Shown piece after piece: positions 1-11,900 of a stretch of DNA of 64,000 bases. Both the position numbers and the translations under genes were made by a program. The stretch's first letter is position 1. Every line of letters begins with the position of its first letter. Origin of the DNA: Panorpa germanica. Its lineage: Eukaryota; Arthropoda; Insecta; Mecoptera; Panorpidae. The notes under the pieces are model-generated. The model saw only the letters and a list, made by a program, of their open reading frames with translations, was not told the origin of the DNA and did no database searches. The stretch spans positions 11,967,331 to 12,031,330 of the forward strand of contig OY783210.1 in NCBI GenBank assembly GCA_963678705.1, written 5' to 3'.

Positions 1-638
1 ACATCATTATCAATGAGCCTTTCACCAAATGTCTTTAGAATTTGATTGATCCAAATAAATCGTTGTTTTAGAATAAATAGAAATACACTGATTTGTAAAA
101 TCATTGCAATATTAACAGCAAAAGAAAAATGGTATTCAATAGTCAATGTAATAATAACTAGAAAGCCTATTTCGTGGAAGTAATATAAAAAAACAATTGG
201 CGGTGTGGACAGGATAACAACAGCTACAGAAACCATTACATAAACAAACACCGCAGTTGTTTTGTTATTGACACTAATATTCAAATCTTGATGGTTTCTT
301 GAAAGCATCTTGTCAATTTCCTTAACGTTGGCTAAAACTCTTGCAATTTTACGGCGGTTTATATATTCCAACAAAATAATAGCTACAGTTATTATCCAAG
401 GTAGTTGTAATGCTACAGCAGATGTCAATTTAGTTAGTATAAATATATTCTCATTGTCGTCCTCGTCATCAAATAATTCCATAAATGAATTTATTGAAAT
501 ATATAAATAAACTACGAGAAAAAAGCAAGTTCTGAGCAATGCAATCCAGGGAAGATTTTTGCTGAATGGGGCAAGCCCAACAAAACTACGGTAGATATTT
601 AAAGGTTTCAAAGAAGATTCCAAAAGGATAACTGTCAT
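1..638 (-). CDS. Gustatory receptor Gr-A, exon 1 only (gene continues beyond window start)
   Basis: Exon 1 (638 down to 3) encodes 212 residues beginning MTVILLESSLKPLNIYRSF and ending in FGERLIDND. The first two window bases are the complement of a GT donor, so the exon is complete and the other exons lie to the left of the window. It is collinear with exon 1 of Gr-B, also 212 codons: the LLEYINR, NNKTTAVFVY and FLFILKQRFIWIN blocks are shared. Several hydrophobic stretches fit the first transmembrane segments of a seven-pass insect taste receptor, a ligand-gated cation channel of gustatory neurons. Just upstream, around 660-668, the minus strand reads as a pyrimidine-rich tract plus AG, so a 5'UTR intron probably ends there. 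The assignment to insect Grs rests on Gr-B, whose C-terminal motif is visible. Confidence 0.85.
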   Translation of the reverse strand, partial: MTVILLESSLKPLNIYRSFVGLAPFSKNLPWIALLRTCFFLVVYLYISINSFMELFDDEDDNENIFILTKLTSAVALQLPWIITVAIILLEYINRRKIARVLANVKEIDKMLSRNHQDLNISVNNKTTAVFVYVMVSVAVVILSTPPIVFLYYFHEIGFLVIITLTIEYHFSFAVNIAMILQISVFLFILKQRFIWINQILKTFGERLIDND

Positions 639-2159
639 TTTCGTAGCAGTCCAATTATCTGAAAATGATTATTAGCTTAATTAGTTTAAAGAGTTACACA
701 AATTAGCAAATAAATGAAAAAATCGAAAAAAAATAATCTTATTATAAGATGTTTCATTTTTAATGCATTGTACATTCCCCATGCTAGTTACAAAATATAA
801 ATATTACATAAAATAATTTTACATAAATATTACGGAAGTTTAATGTGCCTTTTTATATGTAAAATATACATAACTTCAAGTTAGCAAGTTTTATTAAAAG
901 TATAAAAGTTGATATATAAAATTCTTACAAATTTGTTGAAAATGTTTACTAAAAATTGCACATTAAATACTCGTAGTTCACACTGTGTCAAGAACAAAAT
1001 CCAATAAACTTTACTTAAACAAACCCCAGAACCTCAATAGGTAAATAGAAAACTACGTCATTTCAATTACTTATTGATAAATGAATTCTAAAACTCAGGT
1101 AATATCGTAAGTGGTTTAATCTTCATTGCAGCACAAAGTAATAATTATTTTACACTATTTGTAATCATAACATCTTTGACAGTATATGTAATTGATTAAT
1201 CTGTTCAATGTAATTAATTAATTAGTAGACAAGTGGTACTACTTTCAGTTATTGATAATCAATAATCATTTTGTTATTTATTCAAGAGCTACGACGATAA
1301 CTCATTTATTATGTGAAGAGTATTCTACTTATTCTAAAAGGAAAATTGCTCAACGTTATTATTATTTGTTTATATCTCTCACCTAAAACTGATATATTAA
1401 TAAAGTGTAAGCTATGAGAATCTCAAGTGGCTAATTACTTTTATTCCATTCACAATATTGTAAAAATTTCCTTCTTAGTACTCTTCCCCGCTACAATTGC
1501 TATCACTGTAAACAAAAGAGTGTAACCGAGATGCAAAATCAAACGTCACACCATTATTAAACAGACGTTTGTTGTATCATTTACGTTAAAAACAACGCAA
1601 ACGATAACTGAATTCGCCATAAGGATGATATAATTTGCGTTATATAACGTTGGTAAAAGGAAAGGAAAAACAGGACAATAAATAAGTTGGTGGCTGGGTT
1701 GCACAAGGAACAGGAAGAGAGAGGAAGTACTAAAAGAGGCAGTGAAGGGAAGCAGGAGAAAGAAAGAAGTAGCGAGGAAACAGTTAAACTTCAGTCCAGA
1801 AAAATAGACTAGAGAATAGACCTGTCCAGAAGGAAGACTAGGGAAAATGAAGGAAGAGGGTCAAGAGAAGAAGAAGCAGAAAGTACTTTTGGAAATAAAA
1901 AGGTCTAGAATAATGTAAATTTAATTGTAAGTTGAAGTACGAGTATTAAGAATGTAGATTGTAAAGCCGAAAGGCGAACAATAAACAATTAATAATAATG
2001 ATGTGGAAAGGGAAAAATTATAAACGGAGCGAGGATGGTTAATAAAAAGAAAACTTTTTTGTATAAAACTAGTATTTTCAGTGCTGCTCTTTTACAATTT
2101 TGAATGTTATAACCCCGTCACGGTATAAATATATTGTGTTCATGGAGTTTGAGTTAAAT
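639..2159. other. Intergenic, AT-rich, with purine-rich tract
   Basis: This separates Gr-A from the 3' end of UGT-1. No convincing coding exon is seen. About 1655-1910 is strongly purine-rich on the plus strand (GGAAG/GAGAAG runs), a low-complexity composition that recurs near 2470-2600, 53520-53780, 55540-55790 and 63390-63800. The 2040-2160 part is a diverged version of the segment that follows UGT-2 and UGT-3, so it belongs to the UGT duplication unit. Confidence 0.5.
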
Positions 2160-4628
2160 TTAATTAGTTTTCATTTTAATATTCTTCTTTTTCTTTGCGA
2201 TAACGGCGATCAACTTAGCAATGAGAAGTACGACGCCAACAACAATGCATAAAAGAATTAAAAGTAGATCCCACATGTGCAGCACCAAGATTGACATCTC
2301 CCTCGCAGGAGAACGTAGGTGTTGAGCGTTTCCGTTACGTACAAGATACCTACACCAGAATAACGCCAGGTCTAAAGGATGCTGCGTACGATCTCGGAAT
2401 CTTGTAGACAACTGCTTCATATTTTGTACGTAGCTGAAACCGATAAATTATTACTCTTAGAAGGAGGCATAATGAGGGAGAGAAAAGGACATGTATATAG
2501 AAGACGTTATATCTAATAAGACGGAGAGGTACAGGTAGAGCTCAGAAAAGAGAACGGAGAAAAGAGAAGCAGTAGGGAAAGAAAAGGTGCTGCTGAGTTT
2601 CAAGAATCATGGTCGAAGTCTTGACAAAAAGCAAGATATAATGAAAGTGACTCCATCGCCAAAATTGGAAACAAGAAAATAAGTAATAGAGAAAGAAAGC
2701 TACAAAAAATTAACATGTTCATAGCTTAACTACATGTAATTGCTGTTTAGACAGATATTTAGTTACTTTTCGTGGAGAATCTATATAGTTTCAACTAAAA
2801 CAATAGTTAGAGAAAATGTAAACTAAAGAAAAATGTAAAATCTAAATGTATAAACAAAATGCATAATAATCGTAGGTCATAAATATAAATGGTATGTGGT
2901 CTAATATTACCTTGAATTCCCAAGCATTTTAGTGATGGTTTTATAAATTTCTTCTTCATTAGTCTTGAAGAAATCAAGCTGTTCGGCAACACCATCTTTC
3001 ACGAGTCTATAAGCATTCTGTAAATTAAACGAAAAGAAGTGGAGCATCTCTTAAGCTCGTGAGTGAGGATTAGAATATTTAAAGTAGTCACAAAACATAC
3101 CATTAACTGATCTAAGAAAAAAGGCATCGCTAAAACTGGAACTCCATGGTACACCGCCTCCTGAGCACTGAGCAGTCCAGCATGCGACAGAAACAACTTA
3201 ATTTTGGGATGAGCTATTAAAAATAATAAGTCAGTAATAAAACTATACGATGAAGAAATATTTGAGTCTTACCCAATATATCGTTCTGAGGAAAATAGTC
3301 TTTTACCATTAGATTCTTAGGCAGCGATGGTGAAGAAGGTAAATCCAACTTCAACAAGAAGTTGTACTGCGGTAGACGTCTGATTATATTTATAATCATT
3401 TGCAACTAAAATTATAAATGTGGTATGATTAACATTAAAAGTAGAGTTAGGCGTTACAAATTTTAAATTAGGAACAATTACTTTTTCTTCTCCTAAACTC
3501 TCAGTTTTTATGTTTGTCCCTAGACTGAACAGCACAGCTCCTTTATCACTGGACGAAATGAACTGTTCGATGTCCTGTTGGTGATAAAATGTGTATCTAA
3601 ATAGCTGTTTAAAATAAAACCATCTAATGACGAGGTATATAGAAGATAAATGTACATACACTTGGTAATGGAGAAATATTCCTTATATGCAATCCGCCAA
3701 CTTCAATGAGGTTCGGCATTAGTGGTTGTGCTGGCTGCATGGACGGATGAGTGTTCACCAGGAATATCTCATTTCTTTCTTCATATGAAGCCAAGTACTT
3801 CATATCTGGTCCGATATATTTACGAACAATTTTATCTAATTTGGAAATCGTCGATTTTCTTATAAACATATCAATGGCATATAAATACAAACTATACATC
3901 CGATTAATTAAGTTCTGTGTTTCGTAAGGGTAAGCGTAATGGGGAAGAAACGAAGGGAAGTTTGGTGAACCAGTTAAATGAAAAGCGCATGGAGGAATAA
4001 CAAACGGCATTGTAGTCATTAACGGCGCTTTGGGAAATTTATCTAAAATTGGTAACAAGCAAGGCCCTATTGAAGTTTCATAAATAATCAAATCAAACTT
4101 TATGTCATCTGGATACTTCATTAAAGTTTGAAACCCATTTGACTCAATGGCGCCCATGCAGTTATAGAAGCCCCAGTTATAGTAAATTTTTATATTTTCC
4201 AGAGGCGCTTCTGTAGAATGTGTTTTCGAAAAGTTTAATTTGTCTTCTTCTATCGCCCTTTGCATGCTCTCGTATCCCTTTTCTAAATGGATGTAGTGTA
4301 AATTATTCGCAGGTTCTTTCTCGACGTGTACGCTCACTGATGTCACGTTGTATCCTTCTTCCGCTAGAGCTTGCATTAGTCTTGCATTCCTGCAAACGTT
4401 TAAAGAAACATCTAATAAATCTATTTTTTGTTGAATACAAACTAAGAAAAAATTACCAGTTTAACTTTACCATAAATGGTGACTAGGAGAGGTCACTGGC
4501 ATAAAGTTCAAAATGTTCCCCTTGAACGAGTTCTTTCTTGTATTGGTTTCTTTCAGCGTTCCAGTGTTTCTAAGTTCGACTGTAGTAGACACAACTAAAC
4601 AAATTAAACTAAATAACAAAAACTTCAT
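2160..4628 (-). CDS. UDP-glycosyltransferase UGT-1 (complete, 7 exons)
   Basis: Exons on the minus strand: 4628-4471, 4389-3660, 3574-3482, 3405-3273, 3213-3101, 3017-2911, 2433-2160. Junction phases agree throughout and total 535 aa, a normal insect UGT length. UGTs transfer sugar from a UDP-sugar, usually UDP-glucose in insects, to small lipophilic molecules in the ER lumen. Visible features are an N-terminal signal peptide (residues 1-20, [20 protein letters not shown]), the SHH motif at 49-51 holding the likely catalytic His, LFSLGTN in the UDP-binding half, and the family signature from [15 protein letters not shown] to MPFFLDQ (about 373-408). One C-terminal transmembrane helix spans about 499-522, followed by KKKK and a KxKxx tail typical of ER retrieval. 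The signature reads SHAG where many animal UGTs have SHGG. It is the 3'-most member of the tandem array. Confidence 0.92.
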
Positions 4629-5029
4629 TGTAGCTTGTTTAAACCAGACTCTAGATTGAACACTGGCACCTCGTTTAGCGTTATCTCTCGAACGTCGTGA
4701 TGATCGTGAATTGACAAACACAGAACAACATGAATAAATATTTACTAAACCAAGAAATGTAAAGAAAATATGTAACAATTATTATTTATTTAAGTTATTT
4801 AAATTAATCAGCATAATTTTAATACCAATCAAACACAGACGATAACGCACTAGTTCGAGAATAAAAGACACAGCAGTACGTCGACTGGCGCCTCTTTGCA
4901 CTGGGCCTTCTGTGTAAACATGAATCTATTTGCTGGTAATTCTTAATTATTATGTTTATTATAGAACAGGTTATTTGGAATATTTATAGAATTTTATTTA
5001 AACAATGTGTTAAATACGTATTAAATTAG
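4629..5029. other. UGT-1 upstream region with private insertion
   Basis: The segment aligns with the region upstream of UGT-2 (8155-8390) both next to the gene and at about 4917-5029. A stretch of roughly 180 bp (about 4739-4917) is absent from the UGT-2 version. It therefore looks like an insertion in one copy or a deletion in the other. No gene is seen. Confidence 0.5.
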
Positions 5030-5575
5030 AAAGAACAAAGTTTCATTAATTATATTACAAATTCTACACCTAGAACTTATAATACAAGGAACAATTACAG
5101 AAAAAATGAAAAAGATAATGACGAGGAACAAACAGAAAATAATTCTCAGAGGTCCATAAAAGTACCAAAAATTCAGTACAACCCTGAATTATTAGTATCC
5201 CAAAATTTTAGTGAAAATAAAAATGATGACAGAAATAAATTCATGACGGATTCAAATAAATTTTCTATATTTGAAAATATAGAAAGAGGAAGAAAAAAAT
5301 AGCGAAATTATAAAAATAATATAATGCAGGATCATACGTATTAGAGTAGCATATAAAATTATAATTATTAAATAGAGTTTATTTGAAAATAAGTTTTTCT
5401 AGAAATTGATATTATACAGTGAAACGGACGGATATCAATTAGTGAAATATTGAAATATTTATAAATTTGTAAAATTAAATTATAAATTATAAAAGATGTA
5501 TTTAAAAAATGTTTGTTGGTGGCTATGACGAAAGAAAGTCAAGGCAAATAAGTGAATAAATAAAAAAAAAAAAAA
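5030..5575 (+). mobile_element. Internally deleted non-LTR retrotransposon copy (ORF1-like fragment plus 3' end)
   Basis: About 5035-5302 is an open frame of roughly 85 codons, rich in Asn, Lys, Glu and Arg, that ends at a TAG (5300-5302). It resembles the C-terminus of a LINE ORF1. From about 5444 the sequence matches the 3' ends of the two LINE copies at 58000-58740 and 59240-60025, including GGTGGCTATGACGAA and a terminal A-rich tail at 5562-5575. The coding part between ORF1 and the 3'UTR (RT, RNase H) is missing. The borders coincide with the points where the UGT-1/UGT-2 spacer stops matching the UGT-2/UGT-3 spacer, so this is an insertion private to the first spacer. The ORF1 identity is inferred from position only. 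Confidence 0.65.
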
Positions 5576-5852
5576 TTATGTTCTTTGTGGTTTTATTATT
5601 AATTTGACTTCAGACTTTGTAACCACTGAGAAGAAAAAACACGGTACTATTATGCAAATGACTTAAAAATAGAGATTATATTGGGGATACACTTGGGAAA
5701 ATAAAATAGTAGGAAGAAGAAAAAGGTATGGTCAAAATAAAAATAGTTCTTTTTTACAAATGTCATTTTTTCAGTGCAACTACCTGTCTATTTTCAATGC
5801 TATAACACAGGCATGGTATAAATTTAATCATTTCTCGAAGATCAACTTAAAT

Positions 5853-8154
5853 TTAATTAGTTTTCATTTTAATATTCTTCTTTTTCTTTGCGATAAAGTA
5901 GATCAACTTTGTGATAAGAAGTACCACGGCCACAACAATGCCTAAAAGAGTTAAGAGTAGATCCCACATGTGTTGAACAAAGTGTGACATCTTCCTCGCA
6001 GAGGAACGCAGATGTTGAGCGTTTCCGTTACGTATAAGATACCTGCACCAGAACAGCGCCAGGTCCAGAGGATGCTGCGGACGATCCCGGAACCTTCTAG
6101 ACAAATGCATCATATTTTGTGCATAGCTAAAACCGATAAGAATAGTTTAAAGGAGAGAGATATGTACATGAAGGACAATTTAACTAATAAGAAGATGGGC
6201 GGGGAAGGAGTTAGAGAAAGAAGAAGAGATAAAGGAAAGAGTAAAAAGTAGGGTAGAAGATACCTAGATCGGACAGCCAACTGTGTAATTAGAACTAGAA
6301 GAAATAGACAATGAAACAGGTGAAATTTTAGAGAGAAAGATGAACAGAAGGAACGAAGAGGAAAGAGTGTTTATTGTGTGGAATATTACCTAGAATTCGC
6401 AAGCATTTTAGTAATGGTTTTATAAAGTTCTTCTTCATTGGTTTTGAAGAAATCAAGCTGTTCGGCAGCACCATCTTTCACGAGTTCATTAGCATTCTAC
6501 AATTAAAAGAAAAATAGAAAATACATAATCGCAAAACATCACCAACAGTCATAGGTTCGAATTGGAAGAATTAAAGTAGTTACAAAACATACCATTAACT
6601 GATCTAAGAAAAAAGGCATCGCTAAAACTGGAACGCCATGGTACACCGCCTCCTGAGTACTTAGAAGTCCGGTGTGGGACAAAAACAATTTAATTTTGGG
6701 ATGAGCTATTAAAAATAATAAGTCTGTAATAAAATTATACGATGAAGAAATAAATAAAGTGTTATTTTAGTCTTACCCAATATATCGTTCTGAAGAAAAT
6801 AGTGTTTTACCATTAGATTCTTAGGCAGCGATGGTGAGGAAGGTAAATCCAACTTCAACAAGAAGTTGTACTGCGGTAGACGTCTGATTATACTTATAAT
6901 CATTTGCAACTAAAATTAAAAGTGTGCTATGATTAACATTAAAAGTGGAGATAGGCGTTACAGATTTTAAACCAGGGACAATTACTTTTTCTTCTCCTAA
7001 ACTCTCAGTTTTTATGTTTGTCCCTAGACTGAACAGCACAGCTCCTTTATCACTGGACGAAATGAACTGTTCGATGTCCTGTTGATGACGAAATAGAAAT
7101 GTGTAACTAGCTTTTTAAAATTAATCTGTTTAATGAACAGGTACGAGAATCTACCATAGAAGATAACCGTACATACATTTGGCAATGAAGAATTATTCCT
7201 AATATGCAATCCGCCAACTTCAATGAGGTTCGGCATTAGTGGTTGCGCTGGCTGCATGGACGGATGAGTGTTCACCAGAAATATTTCATTTCTTTCTTCA
7301 TATGAACCCAAGTACTGCATATCTGGTCCGAAATATTTACGAACAATTTTATCTAATTTAGAAATCGTCGATTTCCTCATGTAAATATCAATGACATATA
7401 AATACAAACTATACATCCGATCAATTAAGTTCTGTGTTTGATAATGGTATGCATAATGGGGCAGAAACGAAGGGAAGTTTGGTGAACCAGTTAAATAAAA
7501 AGCATATGGAGGAATAATAAACGGAACTGTAGTCATTAACGGCGCTTTGGGAAATTTATCTAAAATTGGTAACAAGCAAGGCCCTATTGAAGTTTCATAA
7601 ATAATCAAGTCAAACTTTATGTCATCTGGATACTTCATTAAAGTTTGTAACCCATTTGACTCAATGGCGCCCAGGCAGTTACAGAAGCCCCAGTTATAGT
7701 AAATTTTTATATTTTCCAGAGGCGCTTCTGTAGAATATGTTTTCAAAATGTTCAGTTTGTCTTCTTCTATCGCCTTTTGCATGCTGTCGTATCCCTTTTC
7801 TAAATGGATGTAGTGTAAATTATTCGCAGGTTCTTTCTCGACGTGTACGCTCACTGATGTCACGTTGTATCCTTCTTCCGCTAGAGCTTGCATTAGTCTT
7901 GCATTCCTGCAAACGTTAAACATTTAATGAAACATTTAATAAATCTATTTTTTGTTGAATACAAAATTAAGAAAGAAATGAATAGTCTAACTTTACCATA
8001 AATGGTGACTAGGAGAGGTCACTGGCATGAAGTTCAAGATGTTCCCCTTGAACGAATTCTTTCTTGTATTGGTTTCTTTCAGTGTTCCAGTGTTTCTTAG
8101 TTCGGCTATAGTTGACACAACTAAACAAATTAAACTAAATAACAAAAACTTCAT
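5853..8154 (-). CDS. UDP-glycosyltransferase UGT-2 (complete, 7 exons)
   Basis: Exons: 8154-7997, 7906-7177, 7078-6986, 6909-6777, 6705-6593, 6496-6390, 6126-5853. Each exon has exactly the same length as in UGT-1 (158, 730, 93, 133, 113, 107, 274 nt), giving 535 aa. The signal peptide, SHH motif, LFSLGTN block, UDP-binding signature (here [10 protein letters not shown]), C-terminal membrane helix and lysine-rich cytosolic tail are all kept. No stop or frameshift is seen, so the enzyme is probably functional. Exons 1-2 are almost the UGT-1 sequence. From exon 3 on, and in the 3' flank, it follows UGT-3 instead (for example SHTG and the [10 protein letters not shown] last exon). The acceptor substrate cannot be predicted. 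The N-terminal half is so close to UGT-1 that the two may share substrates. Confidence 0.92.
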
Positions 8155-8935
8155 TGTAGCTTGTTTAAACCAGACTCTAGATTGAACACTGGCACCTCGT
8201 TTGGCGTTATCTCTCGAACGTCGTGATGATCGTGAATTGACAAACACAGAAAACATGAATAAACGTGAAACGTGAATCTATTTGCTGGTAATTCTTAATT
8301 ATTATGTTTATATAGAACAGGTTATTTGGAATATTTATAGAATTTTATTTAAGCAATGTGTTAAATACTTATTAAATTTATAAATATTGTTTTCCTTGCT
8401 ATTTGTATTTAGAAGTCGATTGATGCAAATAAATCGTGGTTTAATGTGAATCAATAAACGCTGATTGACAAAACTGATTCAATTTTAACAGCAAAATTAA
8501 ATGAAATTGTAATTTCATTAACTAATAGAAGACTTAGATAAATATTCTCAATATTCAAGAGATGTAGGATAGAGATAGCGTTAGCCGATAGAAACAAAAC
8601 ACATTTTAGCTTCTATTTACTTCACTTGTTAACAGATGGTAGAAATTTGACACATTAATTATGTTCTTTGTGGTTTTATTATTAATTTGACTTCAGACTT
8701 TGTAACCACTGAGAAGAAAAAACACGGTACTATTATGCAAATGACTTAAAAATAGAGATTATATTGGGGATACACTTGGGGAAATAAAATAGAAGGAAGA
8801 AGAAAAAGGTATGGTCAAAATAAAAAAAGTTCTTTTTTACAAATGTCATTTTTTCAGTGCAACTACCTGTCGATTTTCAATGCTATAACACAGGCATGGT
8901 ATAAATTTAATCATTTCTCGAGGATCAACTTAAAT
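8155..8935. other. UGT-2/UGT-3 spacer
   Basis: 8155-8390 is the UGT upstream block shared with UGT-1. About 8408-8510 is a gustatory-receptor scrap, listed separately. From about 8660 to 8935 the sequence is nearly identical to the UGT-2 3' flank at 5577-5852, including TATGTTCTTTGTGGTTTTAT. This defines the downstream edge of the duplication unit. No other gene is seen. Confidence 0.6.
8408..8510 (-). pseudogene. Degenerate gustatory receptor exon-1 fragment
   Basis: About 100 bp aligns with the 3' part of Gr-A exon 1 (positions 35-140) and the matching part of Gr-B: the blocks TTGATGCAAATAAATCGTGG, CGCTGATTGACAAAA and TTTTAACAGCAAAA. The corresponding protein stretch is the region before the first intron (FLFILKQRFIWIN). 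The reading frame is broken and no flanking exons are visible, so it is a relic. It shows that a receptor gene once lay between UGT-2 and UGT-3. Confidence 0.65.
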
Positions 8936-11900
8936 TTAATTAGTTTTCATTTTAATATTTTTCTTTTTCTTTGCGATAAAGCAGATCAACTTTGTGATAA
9001 GAAGTACCACGGCCACAACAATGCCTAAAAGAGTTAAGAGTAGATCCCACATGTGCTGAACAAACTGTGACATCTTCCTCGCAGAGGAACGCAGATGTTG
9101 AGCGTTTCCGTTACGTATAAGATACCTGCACCAGAACAGCGCCAGGTCCAGAGGATGCTGCGGACGATCCCGGAACCTTCTAGACAACTGCTTCATATTT
9201 TGTGCGTAGCTAAAACAGATAAGAATACTTTCAAGGAGAGGGATATGTACATGAAGGACTATATAACGAATAAAGAATAAAGAGAGATATTATTAAGAAG
9301 ATGGGCGGCAAAGAGTTAAAGAAAGAAGAAGAGATAAAGGAAAGAGTAAAAAGTAGGGTAGAAGATACCTAGATCGGACAGCCAACTATGTAATTAGAAC
9401 GAGAAGAAATAGACAATGAAACAGGTGAAATTTTAGAGAGAAAGATGAACAGAAGGAACGAAGAGAAAAGAGTGTTTATTGTGTGGAATATTACCTAGAG
9501 TTCGCAAGCATTTTAGTAATGGTTTTATAAAGTTCTTCTTCATTGGTTTTGAAGAAATCAAGCTGTTCGGCAGCACCATCTTTCACAAGTCCATTAGCAT
9601 TCTACAATTAAAAGAAAAATAGAAAATACATAATTGTAGATGATCACCAACAGTCATAGGTTCGAATTGGAAGAATTAAAGTAGTTACAAAACATACCAT
9701 TAACTGATCTAAGAAAAAAGGCATCGCTAAAACTGGAACGCCATGGTACACCGCCTCCTGAGTACTTAGAAGTCCGGTGTGCGACACAAACAATTTAATT
9801 TTGGGATGAGCTATTAAAAATAATAAGTCTGTAATAAAATTATATGATGAAGAAATAAATAAAGTGTTATTTTAGTTTTACCCAATATATCGTTCTGAAG
9901 AAAATAGTGTTTTACCATTAGATTCTTAGGCAGCGATGGTGAAGAAGGTAAATCCAACTTCAACAAGAAGTTGTACTGTGGTAGACGTCTGATTATACTT
10001 ATAATCATTTGCAACTAAAATTAAAAGTGTGCTATGATTAACATTAAAAGTGGAGTTAGGCGTTACAGATTTTAAACCAGGGACAATTACTTTTTCTTCT
10101 CCTAATATCTCAGTTTTTATGTTTGTCCCTAGACTGAACAGCACAGCTCCTTTATCACTGGACGAAATGAACTGTTCGATGTCCTGTTGGTTATAAAATG
10201 TGTATCTAAATAGCTGTTTAAAATCAAACCATCTATTGACGAGGTATATAGAAGATTACCGTACATACATTTGGCAATGGAGAAATATTCCTAATATGCA
10301 ATCCGCCAACTTCAATGAGGTTCGGCATTAGTGGTTGCGCTGGCTGCATGGACGGATGAGTGTTCACCAGAAATATCTCATTTCTTTCTTCATATGAACC
10401 CAAGTACTGCATATCTGGTCCGAAATATTTACGAACAATTTTATCTAATTTGGAAATCGTCGATTTCCTCATGTAAGTATCAATGACATATAAATACAAA
10501 CTATACATCCGATTAATTAAGTTCTGTGTTTCGTAAGGGTAAGCGTAATGGGGAAGAAACGAAGGGAAGTTTGGTGAACCAGTTAAATAAAAAGCAAATG
10601 GTGGAATAATAAACGGAATTGTAGTCATTAACGGCGCTTTGGGAAATTTATCTAAAATTGGTAACAAGCAAGGTCCTATTGAAGTTTCATAAATAATCAA
10701 ATCAAACTTCATTTCGTCTGGATACTTCATTAAAGTTTGAAAGCCATTTGACTCAATGGCGCCCAGGCAGTTCCAATAAGTCCAGTCGTAGACCATTCTT
10801 AAATTTTCCACAGGCGCATCTGTAGAATATGTCCTTGAAAAGTTTAACTTGCCATGTTTTAACATTCTTTGCATGCTGTCGAATCCCTTTTCTAAATGAA
10901 TATAGTGTAAATTATTCATAGGTTCTTCGTCGACGTATACGCTCAATGATGTTACGTTGTATCCTTCTTCCGCTAGAGCTCGCATTAGTCTTGCGTTCCT
11001 GCAATTATTTTAATACTATGAATCTGTTGTTATTTGTGGTCATGAAGTTCTAGCTGACTATTTCCATTGGAAGATTGCACTAGAGTGTAGAAAGTGTAGT
11101 CGTAAAGTCTCGAAGAAATAAAACAACATGTATTGTGAAAATTAACAAAATAAACGCACATTGGTTCTTCTAACAGTATAAAGTTATTTAACAAATTAAG
11201 CATCTAACAGAAGAAATAACAAGTTTTCCGTAGTATAAATTGAGAGACGTTTGAACTGATGTCTTTGCTTGGTGTTGCTTGGTGTAAATATAAATCAAAC
11301 ACATTAAATATTTGACAAATACAAAAGTCTTAACTCAAATAAGCAGCCTGCAGGCATAGTATATGTCTACTCATTCGTAACCACTGACATTGCATAAAGG
11401 TATTTTTTGTGGAGCTCCACATGAAATATACAAACTAATAAGAACACACCGATATAAGGTTTAACCTCGCAATAAAAGATAACAGGCTGAAAATTTGCTT
11501 AGACATTTGTTTTGATGTTTTGAAGGCTTGCTAAAAATTGTAACATAATCTCGTGTCTGCGTCATAAGATATTTGAGTCACAAATATCCGTTATTGTTAA
11601 ATATCTCATTTCCTATTTAACATATGCTATTAGTAATGATGAAAGTTGTAGATCATAAAGTTCTCTAAGAATTTAATCTTATACATTTTTTCGCATGATT
11701 CCTATACAAATATATAGTGCAAAGAGAAGGCTTCGAATTTATTTTTCTTTTATAAAATCGTTTCTAACTTATAAGCAAATAGTTTTTGAAAAAATATTAT
11801 TGTTTATAAATTTTAAATTATTTAATCAGCTTTAATTTTTCGTGAAAATAATTAAAATATGTTAAGCGGTTTCTTAGATATTGCATTTGAACGAACGTGG

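Noticed and set aside
5760-5945. 61-codon plus-strand frame, repeated at 8843-9028
   Set aside because: It is antisense to the end of the UGT last exon and its 3'UTR. The repetition comes from the UGT duplication.
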